NCBI GenBank assembly: GCA_963575645.1
Contig: OY754475.1
Span: 6,262,001-6,326,000, forward strand
DNA from: Xanthostigma xanthostigma
Taxonomy: Eukaryota; Arthropoda; Insecta; Raphidioptera; Raphidiidae
DNA: 64,000 bases
Reading direction: 5' to 3'
Below are positions 56,021-64,000 of the stretch, piece after piece. The notes below the pieces were generated by a model. That model made no database searches. It was not told the DNA's origin and was given only the letters and a program-made list of their open reading frames with translations. The translations under genes and the position numbers were made by a program. How positions within the stretch are numbered: position 1 is the first letter of the stretch; every line of letters starts with the position of its first letter.

Positions 56021-56060
56021 GTCATCAAAAGGTATAGTAATTTTAATACCTTTTGATGAC
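56021..56060. repeat. 15-bp-stem hairpin
   Basis: GTCATCAAAAGGTAT, 10-nt loop, ATACCTTTTGATGAC. Perfect stem; may mark a small foldback. Confidence 0.75.
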
Positions 56061-56114
56061 ATTTTTTATTTTAATTTATTTTATACATAACAACAATACC
56101 GAGAAAACAGACAG

Positions 56115-56220
56115 CATTGATTCTCCGAAGATGGCATATAAAGATTGCCGAAACGTCAGACAATAAAATGCAATAAAAAAACCTTCAGTATTTGCTTAGT
56201 TCATCGATCCTATAATAATA
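56115..56220 (+). mobile_element. Truncated P2 Penelope-like terminus with hammerhead-like motif
   Basis: CCGAAGA (56125) with stem II GGCA/TGCC and GAAACGTC followed by AGACAATAAAATGCAATAA, matching the right half of 8467-8712. It ends in an ATA repeat (tail). The 5' core is CCGAAGA rather than CTGAAGA. Confidence 0.65.
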
Positions 56221-56350
56221 ATAATATGGTGCATTGTGCCAAAAATCCATTTGGGAATTCTGATCACTAATCGAGGTGCATACGTAAAAAGAAAATTGAC
56301 CAAAAATCGAGCGTGTCCCTTAATCGGAACTTTATCCAACATATTTAATG

Positions 56351-56384
56351 GTCAACGTTTCGGCAAGATTTATGTTTTCCTCAG
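56351..56384 (-). ncRNA. Weak hammerhead-like block
   Basis: Minus strand CTGAGGA ... GCC GAAACGTTGACC; stem II pairs poorly. Probably a decayed terminus of another family. Confidence 0.3.
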
Positions 56385-56490
56385 AACATATTATGTATAA
56401 ACAATTCTTTATCATCTATTACTTATAAATCGCATCTAATTCAAAATACTTTATTATTTGACTTCTTATTTTGTCGAAAAAAATTAACAA

Positions 56491-56710
56491 TCTATAATAA
56501 TATTATAAAGAGGCAAAGTTTGTAAGTTTCGATGTAGGAGGTAATCTCCAAAACTATTCATACGATTTCAAAAATGTTTTCACCAATATTTAGAATGGAC
56601 CTTCAGGATGAACATAGGCTATATATATTATCGCGTTAAAATAAAAGCGCTTTTCGTGGAGACCAATTTTGCAACGTAAGTCGACGAAACAACAGCGGCA
56701 ATGTACTTAA
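56491..56710 (+). mobile_element. Helitron-like HelC copy 3 (5' part)
   Basis: TCTATAATAATATTATAAAG after A, then the block shared with HelC copies 1 and 2, showing the uninterrupted order GGCTATAT...TTATCGCGTTAAAATAAAAG and GAGACCAATTTTGCAACG. It fades near 56710. Confidence 0.6.
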
Positions 56711-57127
56711 TTCGGGCCGCTATAGTTACAAATAAATTGAGCTGTACTTTGCGTGCAGCTCACGTTCTGTCTAATAAATATTCGTATTAAGAATATTAAG
56801 ATTCTAGTGCATAAACTCGAATCTGTTTGCGATTGTTGACATGGAGAATCGTTGCCGTGTGCGATTTTGATGACGCATTTTGCGTAACCACTGACGTCCG
56901 AGGCGTCTATTTACATATTTTGTGCGGTATTCAGGTTACTAACTTGCTCTTGTCACTTGTCATTCTTTGCAGGTGTTTGGACATTATCTGTTTTTTTCTA
57001 AAAATATCGAAATATTGAAGGAGAATCAAGACGAAGCAAATGAGCTAAAAACATTCTTGAATGTTTTTATTTCTTATTTTTGTTACGTTGTTAACTTCGG
57101 CTCCAGAATTTAACAATTAACTATCTA
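56711..57127. other. Unassigned DNA
   Basis: A 63-codon open frame has no recognised domain. Confidence 0.4.
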
Positions 57128-57717
57128 CTAGAGTGACCTGTGCGAATTATTTCCACTAAATAAGTATAATAATTATCACTTTACAAAATTATTTTTTAAA
57201 TATGATTACAGATATTCAATTCGTTTCTAATTTTGCACACTGCTTATAACGTTCTTCTTTTTGTTGTATTACAATATGAAGCTCAGATGACAGATCGAAG
57301 AAATATTTTACTAAAATTGTCATATAGAGGCGCAAGTAGCAAAAGCGTTGAGCTAAGCCGTCAGATGGCATCGTGCAGCATTGCTGTGACGTTGTTCAGC
57401 GTTGCTCGCTGTTTCAAAATTAAAGCCGTCAGATGGCAGTATGCAGTATTGTGTCTGTTGTATTACAATATGAAGGTCAGATGACATATCGAAGTGTTGA
57501 CGTTGTTTCAAAATTAAAGCCGTCAGATGGCAGACGTTGTTCAGCGTTGCTGTATTTTAATTAATTTACAAAAACAAAAGCAATAATAAATTTTTTAGTT
57601 GTTGATGTCAGTAGAGCAAGCAATTATCTGTAAAATGATATATAATTTATGTGGAGAAATTGTGAGGTTTTTTTGTAAAAAGGGAGGCAAACATCTTTAA
57701 CGTATTAATATATATGA
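57128..57717 (-). mobile_element. Non-autonomous Helitron HelB, copy 3
   Basis: CTAG at 57128 after A; 5' TC (minus) at 57717. Nearly the same as copy 1 inside; the terminal hairpin is broken (GTGCGAATTATTTCCAC). Confidence 0.82.
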
Positions 57718-58386
57718 TGATGAGTCTGGTTATTTCGGCATCAGTATGTGACTTGGTTGATATTGGGTTGGTTTTTAAATAAGGTTCGTAAATCAATTTC
57801 ACAGGTACTAGTTTTGTTCGTTTTATAACACTCAATACCCGTTTAAATGTAAGATTTCGGGTTTGGGAAATATTGGTTGGTCTAAACTAGTTTTGCGCAT
57901 TTATTTCGATAATTGATCGACTTCGGGTATATAGACCGTAACATAAGCACTCTGAACTCGCCGAGTATAATTTTACGATAAGACTAAAATTTGCGCTGCT
58001 GCGGAAAACGCAATTAAAATCTTTTGTTTTAGTTTTTCTCCGAATAGTATTGTCTAACTTTGTTCATTTTTCAATCTCTTTTTAATGTAAACCGCTCATC
58101 AAACAATATCAAGTCAGTAGAATATCGACCTGTTTGGCAACTGTTTCCAAGCGACGTCATGCATACAATTATGTAACGTATACAAACAGTATGGTGGCGA
58201 TGGAATAACAATTGACGGGGATATTATGATTGATTTATCATCCTCAAACCAGAGCTGCGAAGCTTGGGTGCCTCTGTCAGGGCTATAGGCTACTTTTTAT
58301 AGAGAAAACGTACTATCGACTACACGAAACTTTGCGTATAGCAATAGCATGTAAACTCAGTCGAACTTTCAATCGCATATCTTCTT
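57718..58386. other. Unassigned DNA
   Basis: Nothing recognised. Confidence 0.4.
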
Positions 58387-58640
58387 GGTTTCGGGACTTG
58401 TAGGTCGCGGTCCATTGGTATTTTTAACTGACGTTTAGGTATAGACAGTATTAAAGGCGATGTGACAGCGGACGAAGCGTCCTTCCAAGCGGTTCGCAGG
58501 TGAGCAGAAAACACATTCACGCTTAGACACCAGTCGTCGACACACTGTGAGTCGCCTAGGATACTTCCACGGACCACGGGCTACAGGCCCTGAAACCAAG
58601 AAGATTTGGAACAGCACCGAACGTGAAAGCCTACACAGTT
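58387..58640. mobile_element. P1 Penelope-like repeat, longer diverged copy
   Basis: TTGGTTTCGGGACTTGTAGG at the left and CCTGAAACCAAGAAGATTTG at the right are inverted and match 302-494, including GAACGTGAAAGCCTACACA after the right end. The interior of about 120 bp is longer than in the first copy. Confidence 0.6.
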
Positions 58641-59244
58641 GGAAAAAAATTAAAGTTAAAATTTTTATTAAATTTTAACAGGAAAGTGGCTTGAGTAAGC
58701 GTTGACCACCGACTGTGTGTTATCCCCAATCAGGAAAATTTTAGGAAGGGGAAGATGTCGGAGATTACTAAAGGCTGCCGTCGTATAGGTACTATAGGTA
58801 GCAATAATTCCTGTAAAGTCGCGCCGATCTAATTTACCGACATTTACTCCCCCCCCCCGCTTAGGCTGTCCAAAGTTCTTGCACTCCATCCCGTTTGGCT
58901 GCAAGATATTATGACTGGCCTATTTGGGAAAGTATTATTTCGAATTTGATTAATGCTTCACCATTGCTTTGTAACACAGCTGGACACCTCCGTCGACACG
59001 ACGTTCAGAATAATTGAATAATGTCAGTTAATCATTATCGCGTCAAAATAACAATAGCGTCTGGTGAGGCCGGTTTGTTCTGTTTCATTTCTCTGGAAAA
59101 TCAATATATTGTACAGGTTAATAGTCCACACTGAACCAAAATTAAAATACAATACAATTTTAAAAGGGGAATTATAAAACGGTCGAATAAAAAAACAAAT
59201 TTTGTGACTGATGATGAGATACTGTTTTAATAACTTGAGATATT
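58641..59244. other. Unassigned DNA with a C-run
   Basis: About 10 C residues near 58851; nothing else recognised. Confidence 0.4.
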
Positions 59245-59792
59245 AAAATAATAGTTGGGTGACTAAATTACTAAGTGAGCGACTAAATTACTAAGTGAGT
59301 GACTAGAATACCTTCGTAATTTTGAAGCAGATATCTTCTTTTGTTTTTACTTTTTATTTTTTTTTTTTCACTTTGAGACTACAACTTAAAACTCACATTT
59401 TCATGAAGATTGAAAACCATCGCTTTTTTGATAAAAGGGTATGCGAATTGTCTCGCAGTGAAATGCGATGGGGTAAAAGTGGAGTTTTTAAAAAAATAAT
59501 TCCGGGGTGAACGATAAACGGGTATGCGAATTGTAATTCCGGGGCGAAAGATAAACGGGTATGCAAATTGTAATGCCGGGGTGAACGATAACGAGGTATG
59601 CGAATTAAATAGTTAATTGTTTGAATAGAACTGCGTTTTCTAAAAAATGTATATTGACAGTCAATTAAATCTATATTTTTTAGAAAACGCAGTTCTATTC
59701 AAACAATTAACTATTAACAACTTAGTAATTTAAGTCGCTCACTTAGTAATTTAGTCACTCACTTAGTGATTTAGTCACCCAACTATTATTTT
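59245..59792. repeat. Complex foldback with tandem-repeat arms and an inner hairpin
   Basis: Outer arms AAAATAATAGTTGGGTGACT (59245 on) and its complement (ending 59792) contain two or three GTGA(G)YGACTAAATTACTAA units. An inner hairpin pairs 59609-59649 with 59673-59714 (41 bp). Between the left arm and the hairpin is a three-copy 37-bp array (from about 59498) with CCGGGGTGAACGATAAACGG units. No coding. Confidence 0.8.
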
Positions 59793-59794
59793 CT

Positions 59795-61465
59795 CGTCAC
59801 GCGCAGTCAGTCGCTCACTTAGTAATACAGTAACCCAAATTGATTATTTTTGTCACCCAAAAATGTAATTTACAGTCACTCGTGTAAATACTACCCATTT
59901 TAAAATAAAAGACGAAATATTTCCATTAAATTTTGCATAATATAAGAAAAAGTATGTTTTACTACTATATTTTTTATTCGAGTTTGCGAAATATTCTGGG
60001 ATGGGTTGTCAGTGGAAACTAAATGAAATTTGGTACTTTTCGCGGTTTAAGTTCTTAATTAATTAGGTTCCCAAATTCACATTGCATCGGGACTGAAATC
60101 GGCGTGCTGAAATAAATATATTCAAATAACTACATAGGTATATATTATATAAATTTATGATTTTAATATGTACATTTGCTTGCGACAGCATATTAAACCG
60201 TCGACCAGTGGTGTAGCGCAAATCGAATTTTCAAAACTTTACTATAAAGAGAAATTTCACCGACATTTCTGTGTTCAAAAAGTAAAACCTTAAACCGAAT
60301 TCGTGTGAAAATAAAAATAATGATGCTTGGATTATTCATCTCTTCATCAAAGGATTTGCAAAGATTATATTATTTTTTTGAGTGAAAACTATTTTTTAAC
60401 TTAATTTCGAGGACTTGAAAAATAATATGAAACGGCACATTTATGGTGTGGAAATGAGGGAGTGCAAACAAAACACCGGATTCAAATATAGCCAGGAACA
60501 CAAGACAGAACGGAAATTTTATCAACGCATCAGAGTGATGCCTCAGGCGGTTTTTATAGGCCTCTTGGTGCAGGATACGTCACTGTTCCAAAATAAAGCT
60601 AAATAGTAGCTTAATCTCAAGGCGCAATATATTTCCATCCGTCGTCGGCTCTAAGGGTAATATTTGACATCGCGTTCATCTCGCGCGAAGCGGGATGCAT
60701 AAATAACACCCTTTTCACAACTTTCGCAAATTATTCTATCGACAATTGAGAAATGTATTTGAAATTACAAATCAGCGGTTCACAACATTTCAAATCTCAC
60801 GCCGTCAGTATTGGCTGTGTGCAAGGAGGCGGAGTTACAAATTTTTCGATGTGAGCGTTTGTGGTGAGCACTAGGGGAAACTTCAACCTCAAATTTTCCG
60901 TAGATCAGTGAGCAATGTTTATTAAACGTGAAAATAACTATAATTTTATGAAGTTTTTTAATTACAAAGAAAATATGGGCAAAACTAAGCGATCTGGAAA
61001 TGCTTGATGTGTTCCAGGCTGTTGCGTTGATGGCGAATTAAGTAAAATAAAGATCATTGGCGCCATAATTTGACGTTCCGCTGTCAGTGTAAATAAATTA
61101 ATTATTTATATATTGTACGTCATAATTGATAAGTAAATAATTCTCACATACCTTTTATGTTATGCTATTTATATAATTGTTTACAATCTGATTTTTATGA
61201 TACCTATATAAAATTAACATCAGTTTTCCTTATTACATTTTTTTTGACACATCATGACCAACTTGTTTTTGACTTATCACAATAGAAACATGACACGATT
61301 TCCATAAAAAGTGAGTTCAATAATTCTCTATTACCCACTAGCGGCGCTAGTAGGCTTCGTCCACACAGCCTGTACCTTGTACAATCTGTACAGTATAGCA
61401 GATAAAATCTGATTTTTAATTAATTAATAATTTTTGTAACTAATCAAACTTTATTTTTGTTTCAG
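59795..61465. other. Unassigned DNA
   Basis: A 63-codon frame at 60415-60606 is Lys/Arg/Gln-rich but not recognised. No repeat ends found. Confidence 0.4.
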
Positions 61466-61486
61466 GAATTATCACTCCATTATATG
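61466..61486 (+). other. Candidate 21-nt microexon
   Basis: TTTATTTTTGTTTCAG, then 21 nt, then GTAAGTTTTT: a strong acceptor with pyrimidine tract and a consensus donor around 21 nt (seven codons in any phase). Chance occurrence is possible in AT-rich DNA; no neighbouring exon was found. Confidence 0.2.
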
Positions 61487-61926
61487 GTAAGTTTTTTTAA
61501 AGATTCATTTTTATCACTGAAAAAAATCATTTTTGTAAATGAAAAAGATGGACACGTTATAAGAGATTATTATTTTCACAGAGTAAATAAGTAGTGCGGG
61601 GCTTTGAACGAGTTCGATTTTGATCTGATCGAGCGGTATTTTTATAGCCAATATATTTCGCGAAGGACTCTCGAGTAAGCCGACGCGTCATGATAAAGAA
61701 GCGAACGAAGGATTATTGTGGAATCCTTTGTGTGAACAATAGTCCTTCTCCGATCACACATACGCACACAAACACTCACACCTACATACACGAAGAACGC
61801 TTATTCTGAAAGCAAGAACACGAAGTTTTTTTAGAAAAATCGCGTTGAGTCGAATGTCAATTCTAATTAAAAAAAAAAAACTATAAACGTTCCGCTGAGG
61901 TATTCAAATCACGCAACGCATCGTGG
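61487..61926. other. Unassigned DNA
   Basis: Nothing recognised. Confidence 0.4.
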
Positions 61927-62587
61927 CAATTGTGTCGATTGTGGCGCCATCATCCGTGTGTCAAGTAAACTAAACAGAGTCAATAGTGGCGCCGCACGAC
62001 GGTTAAATAGTCAACTAAAATTTATTTTTATAGCTGATTTCTTGTGTCAAAATAGTACAGAGTTCAAATTATTTTCTATAAAAATGTATTTAAAATATAA
62101 AAAAATGTCATTAGTAAAAATGGAAGAAAAAATCAATTTATGCTAATTTGGAACTTGAGAGATTTGACATATCTTATAATTTGTAAACCATAGCTATCGA
62201 TTGTCTTTGACTGACGACCTTGAAACAGGCATACAGAATGCACCCATTCGCGTGTATAATAGATTAGTCTAAATGCGTTGAGTATACAAATATCAAGTAA
62301 ATACCATGTGCTCTTTGTTTCTACGACACTTTCCTTGTTTGAACTATGATCTGAACACAAATACGTACGTGCTCGCTTGCTCAAAAGTTTATTCGCAGTT
62401 CACTGCCAGTCCCGAAGTCTTCAAAATTTATAATTTACGTATATTTTGATTTTTGATTCAACAAATCATCAACAATAGACTATAGTTTATTAGTTTAATA
62501 TATTAACCGTGGCACGGCGCCACTATTGACTTCGTTTAGTTTTCTTGACACACTAACGATGGCACCACTTTTTCACTGGACACAATT
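61927..62587. mobile_element. MITE-like element with ~80-bp inverted ends
   Basis: Left CAATTGTGTCGATTGTGGCG...CAATAGTGGCGCCG (61927-62006) and right complement (62503-62587), about 80% paired by eye; 661 bp. Open frames inside (62-83 codons) have no domains. Confidence 0.7.
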
Positions 62588-63050
62588 CTGCCTGTATACG
62601 GTTCGAAAGCTGAAAAAGCGCTTTTGAATCGTGCGTTTTTTCCAGCTTCTTATTTTTTTACAGTTGAAATGCAATCGTATGCATTGAAGAAGCATGGTTT
62701 CAGCTTTTCAATATTCCTTATTCCGAACTACAAAAGAAATCGTCTCTGTGGTATTGACATAAATTTTCTTGGCGGATAATCGCGGTTTCGCGTACCTTCG
62801 CGGAAAAGCGTCTAGTCGGAAAAATGCATGTTACTGACATATACATGATATACTATGACTGGAATGAAACGAGACATAGGACTTAAAAAGCTCTTGAAAA
62901 AAAAATACATGTCTACGTCAGGAAATTATAGCGTACTGGAAAATAGGCACAGACGATTCGTTTGTTTATTAGAAGAGGAGGCTTAGAATATTTGTCTCTT
63001 TGTCTGACGGAGCGTGTTATACGAAACAATTGTTATAAAATCTCTTAAGT
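62588..63050. other. Unassigned DNA
   Basis: Nothing recognised. Confidence 0.4.
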
Positions 63051-63054
63051 TTAA

Positions 63055-63690
63055 GGAGGTTGATGCGTTACAGTACCAATCAAAAGTAAGTCGAATTCTA
63101 AATGGGAACTTTCCATGATAAATTTTTACAAAAGGTTATAAGTCGATGATACTAATAAATTATTGTCATAAAGGCATAAATAAATCATTTTTTTAAAAAT
63201 TAATTAATTATTTCAGTATTTTACTTAATGAACTAACTTTTGAATTTTTTGTACAAAGTTAGGTTAGAAAAAATAAATTTAAGTAAATATCTGTATTTTA
63301 CGCATTTTTTTCAGTAAATAATTAAAAAAAGAAATTAGAAGTAATAAAAATTAAAATTAAATCATTAAAAAGTTGAAAATTCAGTTAAAATTTTTAAAAT
63401 TGTCAAGAATAAAAGTACCTACATAATCAAAAAGTGCTAAGGTTTAATAATTTTCTTTATTGATTAAAAGTCTCCTAATTAAAATGGAAAAAATATTAAA
63501 CTATGCGTAAGACATCGATGCTTTACATAGTTAGTTTTCGGAACTGCTGACATTATTTGGTTATTTGCAAAAAATTATAATGTACCGTTTGCATGCTAGG
63601 TTGACATATTTTCCATAAGACTACATGTAAAAGTTTTTTTTTAATTTTTAACTTTATAAATCTCCTAATGATTTTGGATTTTTTGGCAAT
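63055..63690. mobile_element. M7 element, right-truncated second copy
   Basis: TTAA (63051-63054) then GGAGGTTGATGCGTTACAG, colinear with 49576 onward at high similarity. Similarity stops near 63685 before the right terminus. Confidence 0.72.
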
Positions 63691-64000
63691 CTGACGGCGA
63701 CGTTTATCGATGTATGGGGACAACAGTTCTTCGAATCTTCGAGACTCTATTCCCGTAATGGACGAACTGTTTACATACCTATAAGTTTGTACGGTTTTTT
63801 TTCCTATGATTAGTTTCATTTTGGACAACGTATATAGGCGCATTAAAATCAGTCTTCAACAATCGTGAGTACTGCTTTATCGGTTGGAAAATTGCTCGAT
63901 ATATTATGACGTTTTCAATTTCAATTGTCGCATTTATTAACCAATAACATCGTCGATCTGCCTTCAATGAAAAATGAGATTGATCATATAATTTTTAAAG
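63691..64000. other. Unassigned DNA
   Basis: Open frames on the minus strand (63553-63967) have no recognisable domains. Confidence 0.4.

Overview
This window looks like a gene-poor, AT-rich, repeat-packed piece of an insect nuclear genome. Two things point to an insect: the one convincing host gene, a biogenic-amine receptor exon closest in remembered motifs to insect 5-HT7 serotonin receptors, and the mobile-element mix (non-autonomous Helitrons, hAT and Tc1-like MITEs, Penelope-like repeats, a tRNA-derived SINE, decayed non-LTR retrotransposons). The order cannot be fixed by eye. All identifications come from reading motifs; no database search was run.

Host genes. The only solid gene is on the minus strand at 12460-13308. 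It is a 283-codon first coding exon running from the start Met through TM1-TM5 into the third cytoplasmic loop, and it ends at a GTAAGT donor. TM6-TM7 were not found in the lower-coordinate 12 kb, so the gene probably continues outside the window. A CpG-rich block at about 16.5-17.06 kb is a possible upstream promoter or 5' exon. A 21-nt microexon candidate lies near 61.47 kb.

Mobile DNA, region by region. 0-9 kb: two Penelope-like foldbacks (one with a 13-bp target duplication), a dead RNase H-type non-LTR fragment, a HelB Helitron and another Penelope-like foldback. 9-12.4 kb: a HelA Helitron carrying a tRNA-like sequence, an opposite-strand HelB copy, and a tandem duplication beside the receptor exon. 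15-23.5 kb: a cluster of Penelope-like 'P3' inserts with 11-15-bp target duplications, a Helitron helicase remnant and repeats of a CRE-containing MITE. 23.9-29.9 kb: satellite arrays, a tRNA-SINE and two more HelA Helitrons. 31-36.5 kb: nested insertions (a Tc1-like MITE and a P3 element, each inside an older Helitron-like copy), MITEs and a near-perfect hairpin. 38-45 kb: a second dead non-LTR fragment, a hAT MITE with a perfect 8-bp target duplication, HelA copies and further MITEs. 46.17-48.76 kb: a giant inverted repeat with arms of about 985 bp. 49-64 kb: paired MITEs, a hAT element inside a non-LTR reverse-transcriptase fragment, a third HelB copy and a complex foldback.

The most interesting theme is hammerhead-ribozyme-like motifs (CTGAAGA, a stem-II hairpin, then GAAACGT) in at least five sequence-unrelated repeat families. 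Several are flanked by complementary stem-I arms. Four of the inserts have 11-15-bp target duplications, and many are built as inverted halves. This fits ribozyme-bearing Penelope-like elements. The elements do not form an operon or pathway; they record layered transposition around one receptor gene.
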